Shown: positions 54,501-62,720, numbered from the stretch's first letter. The stretch: DNA of 64,000 nucleotides from Bacillus sp. B1-b2 (GCF_009183415.1 NZ_WEHU01000018.1:1-64000), one strand, 5' to 3'. Notes: generated by a model not told the origin, from the sequence alone. Numbers and translations are program-made.

Positions 54501-54836
54501 GACCCCATATTGATCTGTCATATAAATAACATCATACTTATCTAAGCTCTCTGGTAATTCACTTATCTTGTATTCTCCATCTCCTGTTGGTTTGAACCCT
54601 TTGTAATCACTTTGCTTATAATAAGGCTCACCATTCGGTTTGAGATACTTTTGATTATTTAATAGCCATACTAATCCACTATGTTCTCGGTATGTGTCAT
54701 CTGGGACGGTTTTATCCATTATCAAAATGTTTAATTCGTTAGCGGATTTCAGCTGCCAAAGCCAAAAAGGACTAGAAAGAAGTCCTACAAATAAAAGAAT
54801 TAACACGAAAAAACCTACTGTCTTATTCCACTTCAT
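51591..54836 (-). CDS. Membrane-anchored glycoside-hydrolase-like protein of the EPS cluster
   Basis: The 1081-residue protein has an N-terminal anchor (7-27), a domain (~35-350) that looks like a glutamine-amidotransferase-type fold (LNILIMDKTVPDD, KYDVIYMTDQYGVY), and a TIM-barrel (~400-800) like GH2/GH5 enzymes: VKGVNMGISKPGAFPGETAI, HANTIRIYTLHPPAFY, GIEWDP and VLIAEFGVPSSRG, where the Glu residues could be catalytic. The C-terminus (~825-1080) resembles CBM9-type domains (YVDGNTEDWDRL). Its position after the glycosyltransferase gene suggests trimming or export of the polymer. Families are judged by eye. It overlaps neighbours by 1 and 8 bases. Confidence 0.75.
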   Translation of the reverse strand: MKWNKTVGFFVLILLFVGLLSSPFWLWQLKSANELNILIMDKTVPDDTYREHSGLVWLLNNQKYLKPNGEPYYKQSDYKGFKPTGDGEYKISELPESLDKYDVIYMTDQYGVYEEEFYGSNTLGERSNQIYGGLQVEDVEKVENALFQSKNKTLIAEFNTFASPTSDEAREKITNLLNVSWSGWIGRYFPDLEGEEVPVWVKENYEETFQEKWSFTGSGLVFINKDDHVFVLSGKELDGEEVRFATTTQGKESLNQSIKSEYGYWFDIVSANDEQDILANYTLPVSDKGKKVLDGYGLPSTFPAIIKNANEQYSSYYFAGDYADEAEVPSIYETVGLDVWKKFITYRNSFYWNTYVPIMKSILKDGLHNDSALKKNKVETMKENNFILNSKTNDEYVQVLKDGKWTNLVVKGVNMGISKPGAFPGETAITKEEYMRWFKDIGAMHANTIRIYTLHPPAFYEALYEYNQLAEEPLYLFHGAWINEEILVDKQDAYAEEVQNDFETELKYMIDIVHGNATLPERVGHASGEYTLDISKYVLGYMIGIEWDPKVVKNTDELYKGKSQLKGTYFETENGSPFEIWLAGMMDETAKYEADNYQWQHTMSFTNWVTTDLLDHPAEPAEKEDMAVVDPNHIKKTDKFYGGLFASYHVYPYYPDFLNFEESYSSYINKQGKQSNYAAYLHDLREAHNMPVLIAEFGVPSSRGKTHDNINVMNQGFLSETQQGNMDREMFQMILDENYAGGLVFTWQDEWFKRTWNTMDYDDPDRRPYWSNIQTNEQHFGLLSFDPGKYEPTIYVDGNTEDWDRLNVSPIYTASSESSVLKTVHVTSDEQQVNIRLDYNAALDLSKDHTYLLLDTIDNQGQTTIKLSNNEVKTDFGVDFLIDISDKDSSEMFVDSYYDSFTYHYGSILKMIEEETYARNKASGIFNPIRLTLNKELEIPDTKIPFQSYVTGKLTFGSGNPNDKDFNSLTDISISNDKKTLEIRIPWALLNVKDPSQKEIMADLWEKGLEGSEYTEGIRMAVVMEKDKSVISSLPELKDQNMIMADSTQLYTWDKWEEPAFHERLKSSYYILQDYFQEIGE

Positions 54837-56251
54837 TACTTCGAAACTCCTTTACGAGTCATATCTCCCCAGCTCTTCTCACCTTTTATTAACTGCCAAA
54901 TTCCTTCACAGCGCCAAAAAACCGTAAGAGGACGATACCAAAATGTCTCTGTTAGTGAATAAAAAAATAGAGTAACAATATGAGATATTTTAGGATATTT
55001 ACGTAAGCTCCATTCCTCTAATAACACAGCTGCCATGGAAAAGACAGAACCATAAATACAGGACAATAACAATATGACCAAAGCAAATTCCAAATAAATC
55101 CCACCGACAAATAAGGCTATAATGGTATAGATATATCCTAGTAATTCAACAATAGGTCCCATAAATTCGATTAGCCAAAAGTAAGGAAAAGATATAAACC
55201 CAATTTTTCCATACTTAGGATTGAAGGTTAGTTTTCTATGATTCCATAAACTTTCAAATAACCCTCGATGCCATCTTCGTCTCTGTCTTCTTAAAAATTT
55301 CATATCCTCTGGAACTTCTGTCCAACAAACTGGATCTGGTACATATATTATTTTCTTCTTTTCCTTTGATTCTTTTAGTAAGCGGTGAATACGGATAACC
55401 AATTCCATATCCTCACCAACAGTATCCGTTTGATAGCCTCCTGCTTGGATTACCCACTTCTTAGAGAAAACACCAAATGCTCCTGATATAATAAGTAATA
55501 GATTATGTCTACTAAGTCCGATTCTTCCCATTAAGAATGCTCTTAAATATTCAATTATTTGCATCACTACTAGTGGATGGTTGGATAAGCCTATTTCTAA
55601 TACTTGTCCATCCTTTACAACACATCCATTCGCTATCCTGATACTACCTCCTGATGCAACCACTTCTTCATTACTATCCATAATTGGTTTCATTACCTTC
55701 AAAAAAGCATCTCTTTCTAATACCGAATCTCCGTCCAAGGAACAAATATAAGGAAAATGAGAAAGATTTAGTCCTACGTTTAAAGCATCCGCTTTTCCGC
55801 CATTTTCTTTATCAACCATATATAGCTTAGGTAATACTTTTGACTGATATATCCCTTTAATAGGCTTTGTATCAATCTGTTTTCGGATAACTTTATCTAC
55901 TTTTACCATATCGTAGTATTTAATCATCTTTTCTAGAGTATCATCCTTTGATCCATCATTCACAACAATGATTTCATACTCAGGATAGTTAATACTTAGC
56001 AACGATCGAACACTTGGAATAATGCCTGCTTCTTCATTATATGCTGGTACAATAATGGAAACAGGCTTTGTATATAATTCATTCGTTATATCATCGAATG
56101 AGTCAGCTCTATTTAATTTATATTCTCTCCGTAGTTGAATGACTGAAATAAGAAGAATGGTGGCATAAAATAAAATAATAATCACCATATAAACAGATAT
56201 AAATAATGCAAAGTATTGAACAGCCGTTGTCCACCATTGATAAGCCATCAC
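54836..56251 (-). CDS. Processive family-2 glycosyltransferase (EPS synthase-like)
   Basis: The 471-residue protein has an N-terminal membrane segment (~12-37), a GT-A catalytic domain (~63-340) with VPAYNEE, NDGS, the D173-x-D175 motif in SLDGDS, GED at 279-281 and Q323-x-x-R326-W327 (RRQRRRWHRG), and three or four C-terminal membrane segments. These are the D,D,D,QxxRW hallmarks of processive polysaccharide synthases (hyaluronan, PNAG, cellulose type). It lacks a PilZ domain. The sugar is not known. ATG overlaps the stop of the HEAT gene (ATGA). Confidence 0.88.
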   Translation of the reverse strand: MMAYQWWTTAVQYFALFISVYMVIIILFYATILLISVIQLRREYKLNRADSFDDITNELYTKPVSIIVPAYNEEAGIIPSVRSLLSINYPEYEIIVVNDGSKDDTLEKMIKYYDMVKVDKVIRKQIDTKPIKGIYQSKVLPKLYMVDKENGGKADALNVGLNLSHFPYICSLDGDSVLERDAFLKVMKPIMDSNEEVVASGGSIRIANGCVVKDGQVLEIGLSNHPLVVMQIIEYLRAFLMGRIGLSRHNLLLIISGAFGVFSKKWVIQAGGYQTDTVGEDMELVIRIHRLLKESKEKKKIIYVPDPVCWTEVPEDMKFLRRQRRRWHRGLFESLWNHRKLTFNPKYGKIGFISFPYFWLIEFMGPIVELLGYIYTIIALFVGGIYLEFALVILLLSCIYGSVFSMAAVLLEEWSLRKYPKISHIVTLFFYSLTETFWYRPLTVFWRCEGIWQLIKGEKSWGDMTRKGVSK

Positions 56252-57288
56252 TGTATAACTCCTTTATTTATCCATTCCAATGCCATGTCTTTAGCAAACA
56301 TATCCTCAGAATAGTCCAATATTTCCTGTAGGACCTCTTTTCCATTTTTATAATACATTATGGATTCTGCTGCCTGTGACCGTACCCACCAAGAATTATC
56401 ATGCATGAATTCTCTTAGGAAAGGAATGTAAGATAAATCCTTTCTTTTCCCTAATAACTTCGCAATCATCATTCTTTCTTGCCAAGATGGAGACTCAGCT
56501 AACGGAAGATACGTTTGTATAGATTGTACAAATCCTATCGATGATATTGCTTTTAAAGCTCTTAATCGTATCTCACCTTGATTCGATTGAAACACCTGCT
56601 CTAGAAAAGCAGTATGATCTATCTTTCCTCTTAAACTAATAACATCTAGTATCGCTAATTGAAGCGGTTCTCGACAGGATGGAAAGGAGGAAAGGAGAGC
56701 ATAAAAAGGATCTGCTTCTAATCTAAGAAGCATGCTTCGGTAATCCTTTTCAGTTAATTCTTCATCATGATTAAGCAGCAGAAAGATTTGTTCATTTTGA
56801 AAACTCGAGAGAACACGGTAGATTTGAACTTTCTCTTCTAGTGAAATATCTCTCTTTAAATGAATCATTTCAACTAGTGCTTTCTCTAATTCAATCAAAT
56901 GAAAATCTTCTATCTTATACAAGACATTCATTCTTCTACTCCAATTTCTTGCTCGAAGCTCTTTTAAATAATGATTTTTCAAGTACGTATTGGCTAAGCT
57001 ATGTAATCTATTCTCTTCTTGTTCTCCTTCTATCACTTCTGAATAATGGCTCAGTATATTTTCTAGCGCTAATTTGTCCACCTTTGATTCATCTAACTCT
57101 AGTTCCAGCTCTTTATCGAATTGTAAGTATAGAAAGATTGGTTTCGTAAGCTGTTGTTCCCTTTTTTGTACCATATCGTTTTGTTTATTCTCTAAATACT
57201 TTCTTCCTACTAAATATAGAAATAAGATACATAAGAGTACGATCATTGTTACACTAATAATTTGCAAAAGCTCAAGTTCTTTTCCCAC
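56248..57288 (-). CDS. Membrane-anchored HEAT-repeat protein of the EPS cluster
   Basis: The 346-residue protein has one N-terminal membrane helix (~8-27) and a cytoplasmic part with helical repeats; the last part shows HEAT repeats: GEIRLRALKAISSIGF, PSWQERMMIAKLLGKRKD and DNSWWVRSQAAESIMYYKNG. HEAT repeats are protein-binding scaffolds. Its gene sits between the diguanylate cyclase and the synthase, with 2-base and 4-base junctions, so it could relay signals to the synthase at the membrane. That role is inference. Confidence 0.8.
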   Translation of the reverse strand: MGKELELLQIISVTMIVLLCILFLYLVGRKYLENKQNDMVQKREQQLTKPIFLYLQFDKELELELDESKVDKLALENILSHYSEVIEGEQEENRLHSLANTYLKNHYLKELRARNWSRRMNVLYKIEDFHLIELEKALVEMIHLKRDISLEEKVQIYRVLSSFQNEQIFLLLNHDEELTEKDYRSMLLRLEADPFYALLSSFPSCREPLQLAILDVISLRGKIDHTAFLEQVFQSNQGEIRLRALKAISSIGFVQSIQTYLPLAESPSWQERMMIAKLLGKRKDLSYIPFLREFMHDNSWWVRSQAAESIMYYKNGKEVLQEILDYSEDMFAKDMALEWINKGVIQ

Positions 57289-57290
57289 TA

Positions 57291-58616
57291 TTAAATCATC
57301 CTCATGATCAACCTAGTTATTCTTGCTTGTAACTCTGTAATACTGAATGGCTTTGTGACATAATCATCAGCACCTAGCTTTAATGCCTCTGCAATGTCTC
57401 TTTCACTTTTTCTTCCTGTTAGCATTAAGATATGAGCATTATGGCGATAGGCCGTTCTCTTTACAATTTGTAATAATTCTAACCCATCCATTACAGGCAT
57501 AATTCCATCTAATACAAGAAAATGCATGCCGTTTTCCTCTAAACGATTGGATTCTAAAAACTTCATTCCATCTTCGTAAACTCTAACATCTAAAGCTATA
57601 TGTTTAATATCTATTGTTTCAAAAATATTAACTAAAATAGAGCGAATGAGCGAATCATCATCAACGATAGACACATTTAGTAGTTTTTTGGCAGGAGCAT
57701 GAACCATTTTATTCGCACTCTCGATGCGATTACGTCCTTTTTCCTTCGCAGCATATAGTGCTTCATCTGCCGTTTCAATCGCCTTGTTTAAGGTAATATT
57801 CTTCGATTCAATTTCATAGATACCTCCAGAAAAAGTAAGCGAAAATTTCTCCCCATCTTCTTCGAAAACAATTTCCGAAAATTGCTTTAGCATCCTGTTT
57901 AATACTTCCATAATTTCCGATTCACGTGCTCGCTGAAATAAAATGACAAATTCTTCTCCACCATAACGGAAAAGTGTATCCGTACTTCTAATATTTCCTT
58001 TTAAAAACTTCGCAAAAGCCGTTAGAACTTTATCGCCAACTACATGGCCATATGTATCATTCACTTTTTTAAAATGGTCAATATCTAATATGGCAATTGT
58101 TCCAGTTGTTTTTGTTCGAATCACATCACTAATAAAGCGATTATAGGAATCTTGTAAGAACTTTCTATTATATACTTGTGTAAGCTCATCAATTAAAACA
58201 GAATGATCAAATATTTTCTTTCGTTCTAAATGGCGTTCAATTCGGATAAGAAATTCATCTATATGGATTGGCTTTTCTATGAAATCATCTGCACCTGCTT
58301 GATAGGCCGTCAATCTTGTTTTCTTATCATTATCGATGCTACACATAATCTTCGGTACAAATGAATGTTTTGTATGTTTATGTATATCAGCAAGTACATC
58401 AAAGCCTGATACATTTGTTAAATTAATATCTATAATAATGCAATCAGGATGTAGAGAATAAAACTGTTCAATAGCATGATCAGCTTTCGTGTTGGCTATT
58501 ACCATCCAGCCTTTACTCTCAAGCTTTTCTTTTAGGAAAATAAGTAAAGAAACGTCATCATCTATTAGTTGAATTAGCGGCACATCCACATTACGTACCT
58601 CTAAAACTTTATCCAT
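57291..58616 (-). CDS. REC-GGDEF-REC diguanylate cyclase
   Basis: The 441-residue protein has a receiver (1-128; D19-D20-D21, D63, K115), a GGDEF domain (~140-300) and a second receiver (~312-441; D319-D320-D321, D370, K422). The cyclase active site reads GGEEF (219-223), a permitted active form, and RSTD (210-213) sits five residues ahead, the standard product-inhibition I-site. It should make c-di-GMP from GTP under dual phosphorylation control. The start overlaps the Hpt gene by 16 bases. No c-di-GMP receptor domain is encoded in the cluster. Confidence 0.92.
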   Translation of the reverse strand: MDKVLEVRNVDVPLIQLIDDDVSLLIFLKEKLESKGWMVIANTKADHAIEQFYSLHPDCIIIDINLTNVSGFDVLADIHKHTKHSFVPKIMCSIDNDKKTRLTAYQAGADDFIEKPIHIDEFLIRIERHLERKKIFDHSVLIDELTQVYNRKFLQDSYNRFISDVIRTKTTGTIAILDIDHFKKVNDTYGHVVGDKVLTAFAKFLKGNIRSTDTLFRYGGEEFVILFQRARESEIMEVLNRMLKQFSEIVFEEDGEKFSLTFSGGIYEIESKNITLNKAIETADEALYAAKEKGRNRIESANKMVHAPAKKLLNVSIVDDDSLIRSILVNIFETIDIKHIALDVRVYEDGMKFLESNRLEENGMHFLVLDGIMPVMDGLELLQIVKRTAYRHNAHILMLTGRKSERDIAEALKLGADDYVTKPFSITELQARITRLIMRMI

Positions 58617-58909
58617 TTCTTCTTGAAAATGCTCATATTCATGACAGATTCGATTAGCTTACTTAAAAATTTCTTAAGTTCTGGCTCCGTCCAATCGTGT
58701 TGTCTTTCTTCTACCTCTTCCATTAAGTCTGAAACTAATTGAAAAAGTAAATCTAAATCTAACGTACCAGATGTTCCTTTAATCGTATGAAGTAACTGAT
58801 ACACCTCTTTATGTTTAATTAGGCTTTCTTCTCCATCTAATTCGAATAAGCTTTTTAGCTCTTTTGTCATTCTTGTTATAAATATTGCTTTATACTTATC
58901 TAATACCAT
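58601..58909 (-). CDS. Histidine phosphotransfer (Hpt) protein
   Basis: The 102-residue protein is an Hpt four-helix domain with H41 in LLHTIKGTSGTLDL, the conserved H-x-x-K-G-x-S/A motif. It passes phosphate between receivers; in this cluster its partners would be the receiver of the hybrid kinase and those of the GGDEF and single-domain proteins. It is the first gene of the seven-gene operon. GAGGGAAG precedes ATG. Confidence 0.88.
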   Translation of the reverse strand: MVLDKYKAIFITRMTKELKSLFELDGEESLIKHKEVYQLLHTIKGTSGTLDLDLLFQLVSDLMEEVEERQHDWTEPELKKFLSKLIESVMNMSIFKKKWIKF

Positions 58910-59039
58910 TTACTTCCCTCTCTTCTTCAGAGTTTGAATGAGGTATTTTTCTCATAATATCTGATTATTTTCCCCATTACTTCTAATAATTTATTCACCC
59001 TTTTACCTATGTTTATTTGGGCTAAATGTTCTATAAATG

Positions 59040-59067
59040 AAAAAAACAGCCCACTCCATATGGCCTG
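59040..59067 (-). terminator. Hairpin plus U-run in the leader of the EPS operon
   Basis: On the minus strand CAGGCCA and TGGGCTG (59067-59061 with 59053-59047) pair with one mismatch and are followed by seven T. It lies between the candidate promoter at 59128-59156 and Hpt, so it could be an attenuator; or it may terminate proC transcripts. Confidence 0.5.
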
Positions 59068-59127
59068 ATTTTCTATTAGTAAATAAAAGCACATTTCCTT
59101 CTATAGAACCTATCTAAAATTAAACAC

Positions 59128-59156
59128 ATATATCATTATATAAAAAGAATGGTCAA
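59128..59156 (-). promoter_or_regulatory. Candidate promoter of the EPS/phosphorelay operon
   Basis: On the minus strand TTGACC (59156-59151) and ATATAT (59133-59128) are separated by 17 bases in the 58910-59287 spacer. No c-di-GMP riboswitch pattern was seen there. Confidence 0.4.
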
Positions 59157-59287
59157 CTAGATAGAGAAAAATGAGAAGGAAATGAAACTTTTTATTAAAT
59201 TGTAAATAGGTCTAATTACCCAAAATCCTAGTTGTTTACTTATCTTGCTTTAGTTTTTAAAGAGCAGGAATTTTAAACCAATTTCTT

Positions 59288-60097
59288 TTAGCTCTTCATC
59301 TGTTTATTCTTTCTGTCACAGCTTTCCATAGCAGCTAGTATTGTTCCCTTGAAATGCTGTTGCTCTAATGTATTTACTGCTTCGATGGTTGTTCCACCAG
59401 GTGTGCAGACTTCCATTTGTAGGACACTAGGATGCTTGCCTGTCTCTAAGACCATTTTTGCTGCACCATAAACGGATTGAGCAGCCATTTGGTAGGCTTT
59501 ATTAGCAGGAATCCCACTTCTAACTCCACCCATTGCTAGTGCATCAATAAACATATACACATAAGCTGGAGAAGAACCACTAATAGCTGGTATATAATCC
59601 ATTAATCGCTCTTCCACTACTTCTACTTTTCCGAAAGATAAGAATAGCTTCTTTAAGTATTCTATTTCTTCTGCTGAGACATTTTTATTACTAGAAAAAA
59701 CAGTCATTCCTTCTCCTACTAGGGATGGTGTATTAGGCATAGAACGAATGACTTTTGTTTTAGAAGATAGCTTATTTTCTACAAAGGAAATATCTAACCC
59801 AGCAGCTAAAGTCACAATAATAGTTTCTTTTTTCACAGAATTTTTTATCTCTGTTAGGATGTCTCCATATAGATGTGGTTTTACTGCCACAATAAGAATA
59901 TCAGCAAATGATGCTACCTCTTTATTGTCTAAAGTAACCTGTATCTGAAATTTTTCTCTAACAGACTCGGCACTATTCTCTGACTTAGTGCTCACTATTA
60001 GTTGGTCTCGGTCTATAAAGGAAGAACGAATCATTCCTTGCACCATAGCTTGAGCCATTTTGCCACATCCTATAAAACCAATACGCTGTTTATCCAA
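59288..60097 (-). CDS. Pyrroline-5-carboxylate reductase
   Basis: I start at TTG 60097, six bases after AGGAAG, giving 269 residues, the normal length; the longer reading adds a segment unlike the family. The N-terminus has the nucleotide-binding pattern RIGFIGCGKMAQAMVQG, and the family signature is at the C-terminal side (QMEVCTPGGTTIEAVNTLE), with SGSSPAYVYMFIDALAMGGV as dimer and substrate site. It reduces P5C to proline with NAD(P)H. Bacillus often has several paralogs (ProG, ProH, ProI), so I give no symbol. Confidence 0.92.
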   Translation of the reverse strand: MDKQRIGFIGCGKMAQAMVQGMIRSSFIDRDQLIVSTKSENSAESVREKFQIQVTLDNKEVASFADILIVAVKPHLYGDILTEIKNSVKKETIIVTLAAGLDISFVENKLSSKTKVIRSMPNTPSLVGEGMTVFSSNKNVSAEEIEYLKKLFLSFGKVEVVEERLMDYIPAISGSSPAYVYMFIDALAMGGVRSGIPANKAYQMAAQSVYGAAKMVLETGKHPSVLQMEVCTPGGTTIEAVNTLEQQHFKGTILAAMESCDRKNKQMKS

Positions 60098-60175
60098 TAT
60101 TATCTTCCTCTCCTCTTTTGTATTTCTAACTCTTACATAGAGAGGAGAGAAAATCAATATATACGTCTACAACTA

Positions 60176-62095
60176 CTAGAGAATTCTTTCTTTCACTTGC
60201 TTTTCCATACTCACTATAAATTCTTCTAGGAGAAATTGTTTTTGTTCTTGTTCCCCATATCGTCGAGCATTAACTGATTTATTGGCTACTTCCTGGTCTC
60301 CGATGACAAGCATATAAGGAATTTTCTTCATTTGTGCTTCTCTTATTTTATATCCTAATTTTTCACTACTATTATCCACCTTAACTCTTATCCCTACTCT
60401 CTTTAAGGCAGCTTGCACTTGTAAACAATACTCAAGATGTATGGAAGATACAGGAATGATTTGAACCTGTCTTGGAGAAAGCCAAACAGGAAGTGCCCCT
60501 GCAAAGTGCTCTAGTAAGATGCCAAAGAAACGGTCAATGGAGCCGAATATTGCACGGTGAATAACAACTGGACAAACTTTTTCATTCTTTTCATTGATAT
60601 ATGCAAGATCAAATAATTCTGGCATTTGGAAATCCAATTGAATAGTAGCACATTGATGACGTCGATTTAATGCATCTTTTATATGAAAATCAATCTTCGG
60701 TCCATAAAAAGCTCCATCTCCTTTATTTAATACATAAGGAACACCCATATGATCTAGGACTTTCTGCAATATTTTTTCCGCTTTATCCCATCGCTCATCT
60801 TCTCCTAAAGAATCTTCAGGTCTAGTTGAAAGCTCCACAGAATAAGAAAAACCTAAAGTAGTATACACCTTATCTATTAATTGAAATATTTGCTTCATTT
60901 CACTTTCAATTTGGTCTTCTCTTACAAAAATATGAGCATCATCCTGGCAAAAAGTACGAACACGAAACATCCCGTTTAATGCTCCACTATATTCATGACG
61001 ATGAACCTGACCAAATTCAGAAATACGAATAGGTAAATCTCGATAAGAGTAGAGATTATTCTTAAAAACCAACATATGTCCAGGGCAATTCATCGGCTTT
61101 AAGGCAAATCGCTGATTATCTACCTCAGAGAAATACATATTATCTTTGTAATGATCCCAGTGTCCCGATTGTTTCCAAAGACGTTCATTCATCATAAAAG
61201 GTGTACGAACTTCTTCATAATTAGCTTCCATTTGTAATTCTCTCGAAAACTTTTCTAATTCATTGCGAATAATCTGACCGTTTGGTAAGTAAAATGGCAT
61301 TCCAGGTGCTTCTTCTGAAAACATGAATAGCTCTAATTGTTTGCCTAGTTTTCGATGATCCCTTTTACTCGCTTCTTCCCTGACAGATAGATATTCTTCT
61401 AGCTCTTTTTGTGTAGAAAAAGCTACCCCATATATTCTTTGTAAAACCTCATTCTCTTTATCACCTTTCCAATATGCACCTGACACAGTAGTCAATTTAA
61501 ATGCTTTAATATATCCTGTTGATGGCACATGAGTTCCTCGACATAAATCTATGAATTCTCCTTGAGTGTAGACAGATATTTTTTGCTCGTTTTTTAATTC
61601 CTCTAGTATTTCTAGCTTGAAGTGTTCTCCTCTTGATTCAAAAAGAGATTTTGCTTCATCGTAGGAAACTTCTTTTCTTACAAAAGGACTGTTCTCCCTT
61701 ATAATTTTTTTCATTTCCTTCTCAATTATTGGAAGGTCCATAGAAGTAAAATTATGCTCTAATTTCATATCATAATAAAATCCATCTTCTATCACAGGTC
61801 CAATTCCTAATTGAACATTAGGATACAGTCTTTTTACCGCTTGTGCTAATACATGAGCTGAGGAATGTCTTACTATCTTTTCCCCTTCTTCTGAGTCTAT
61901 TGTCAAAATCGACAATGTCCCATTCTCTTCCATACAATAACTCATATCCACGTATTCTTGATTCACTATTGCCCCCACTGCTTTTTTACGTAAATTCAGA
62001 CTAATGGATTCAGCTATAGAAGCAATTGTAGTACCTCTTGGGAATTCCTTTATCATTCCATCTGCTAATTGAACCTTTATTGCTTGTGCTTTCAC
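60176..62095 (-). CDS. thrS: Threonyl-tRNA synthetase
   Basis: The GTG start at 62095 lies six or seven bases after AAAGGAGTG; the longer reading enters the T-box terminator. The 639-residue enzyme has TGS (1-63), the editing/second additional domain with HSSAHVLAQA (~70-220), class II catalytic core (~240-530) with FRVRTFCQDDAHIF and GSIDRFFGILLEH, and the anticodon-binding domain (~540-639). It charges tRNA-Thr. Length and tandem T-boxes recall ThrZ, the second ThrRS of B. subtilis, so the gene may be thrZ rather than thrS. Confidence 0.93.
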   Translation of the reverse strand: MKAQAIKVQLADGMIKEFPRGTTIASIAESISLNLRKKAVGAIVNQEYVDMSYCMEENGTLSILTIDSEEGEKIVRHSSAHVLAQAVKRLYPNVQLGIGPVIEDGFYYDMKLEHNFTSMDLPIIEKEMKKIIRENSPFVRKEVSYDEAKSLFESRGEHFKLEILEELKNEQKISVYTQGEFIDLCRGTHVPSTGYIKAFKLTTVSGAYWKGDKENEVLQRIYGVAFSTQKELEEYLSVREEASKRDHRKLGKQLELFMFSEEAPGMPFYLPNGQIIRNELEKFSRELQMEANYEEVRTPFMMNERLWKQSGHWDHYKDNMYFSEVDNQRFALKPMNCPGHMLVFKNNLYSYRDLPIRISEFGQVHRHEYSGALNGMFRVRTFCQDDAHIFVREDQIESEMKQIFQLIDKVYTTLGFSYSVELSTRPEDSLGEDERWDKAEKILQKVLDHMGVPYVLNKGDGAFYGPKIDFHIKDALNRRHQCATIQLDFQMPELFDLAYINEKNEKVCPVVIHRAIFGSIDRFFGILLEHFAGALPVWLSPRQVQIIPVSSIHLEYCLQVQAALKRVGIRVKVDNSSEKLGYKIREAQMKKIPYMLVIGDQEVANKSVNARRYGEQEQKQFLLEEFIVSMEKQVKERIL

Positions 62096-62117
62096 GTCTT
62101 TCACTCCTTTTTTTGTA

Positions 62118-62362
62118 TAAAAAAAACACCCATCCCTAAAAAAAGGGACGAGTGCAATAACCCGTGGTTCCACCCAATTTCTCATAGAAATAAAGACAAA
62201 TAAGCTTTATTTTATGACTTTGGTACAGTAACGCCTGCATAGTCGATTATTGGATACTCATAATTTCCCCAATATAGCTCCAAGGTGGTAAATTATTTTC
62301 CTTCGTTAGGAAGCTCTCACCTTTTCTTCCCTCTCTTTAAACAGTAAAAATAATTCATATCC
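62118..62362 (-). ncRNA. T-box riboswitch, proximal copy, before ThrRS
   Basis: The leader has stem I (AATTATTTT...AAAATAATT), the conserved 'AGAGAGGGAAG'-type segment, the likely specifier ACC (Thr) in AATTTACCACCTTGGAG, the T-box TGGGTGGAACCACG (62176-62163) and a terminator (GCACTCGTCCCTT paired with AGGGATGGGTGT and T8). Uncharged tRNA-Thr pairs with the specifier and TGGA, favouring the antiterminator. Confidence 0.93.
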
Positions 62363-62404
62363 TTATCATCGCTTATTTATTATGAAATTTTTAAAATGAA
62401 TAAA

Positions 62405-62640
62405 TAAAAAAACGCACTCATCCCTATAACAAGGGACGAGTGCGTTTACTCGTGGTTCCACCCAATTTCTCATAAATATAAATCATTTATGACTTTGGTG
62501 CAGTAACGTCTGCAAGAAACGGCATTGGATACTATACTTTTCCCCAATGCAGCTCAAAGGTGGTAAATCACTAAACAATGTTAGGAAGTTCGCAGCAATT
62601 CTTCCCTCTCTGATAACAGTTTGTAGTGACTCATGTCCTT
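62405..62640 (-). ncRNA. T-box riboswitch, distal copy
   Basis: This second leader has the same parts: GTCACTA...TAGTGAT stem I, AGAGAGGGAAG, specifier ACC in GATTTACCACCTTTGAGC, T-box TGGGTGGAACCACG (62464-62451) and terminator GCACTCGTCCCTT/AGGGATGAGTGCG with T7 (62446-62405). It precedes the proximal copy on the transcript, so two terminators in series must be passed. Confidence 0.93.
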
Positions 62641-62691
62641 TTCCTAGCTTTTATAAGTTTCATTTATCTTTAGTATTTGTAAGTTTTTACT

Positions 62692-62720
62692 ATTTTATTA
62701 CGGATGTGAAAATTTTGCAA
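62692..62720 (-). promoter_or_regulatory. SigA-type promoter of the tandem T-box leader
   Basis: On the minus strand TTGCAA (62720-62715) and TAAAAT (62697-62692) are 17 bases apart, placing the start near 62685, about 45 bases before the first T-box. The APH-like gene stop is only 4 bases upstream of the -35. Confidence 0.6.

Noticed and set aside
58910-59287. c-di-GMP riboswitch upstream of the GGDEF-containing operon
   Set aside because: The conserved core of c-di-GMP-I or -II aptamers was not found by eye on the minus strand.
62118-62640. Direct repeats as ends of an insertion sequence
   Set aside because: The repeated parts are the T-box and terminator of two T-box leaders, not mobile element ends.
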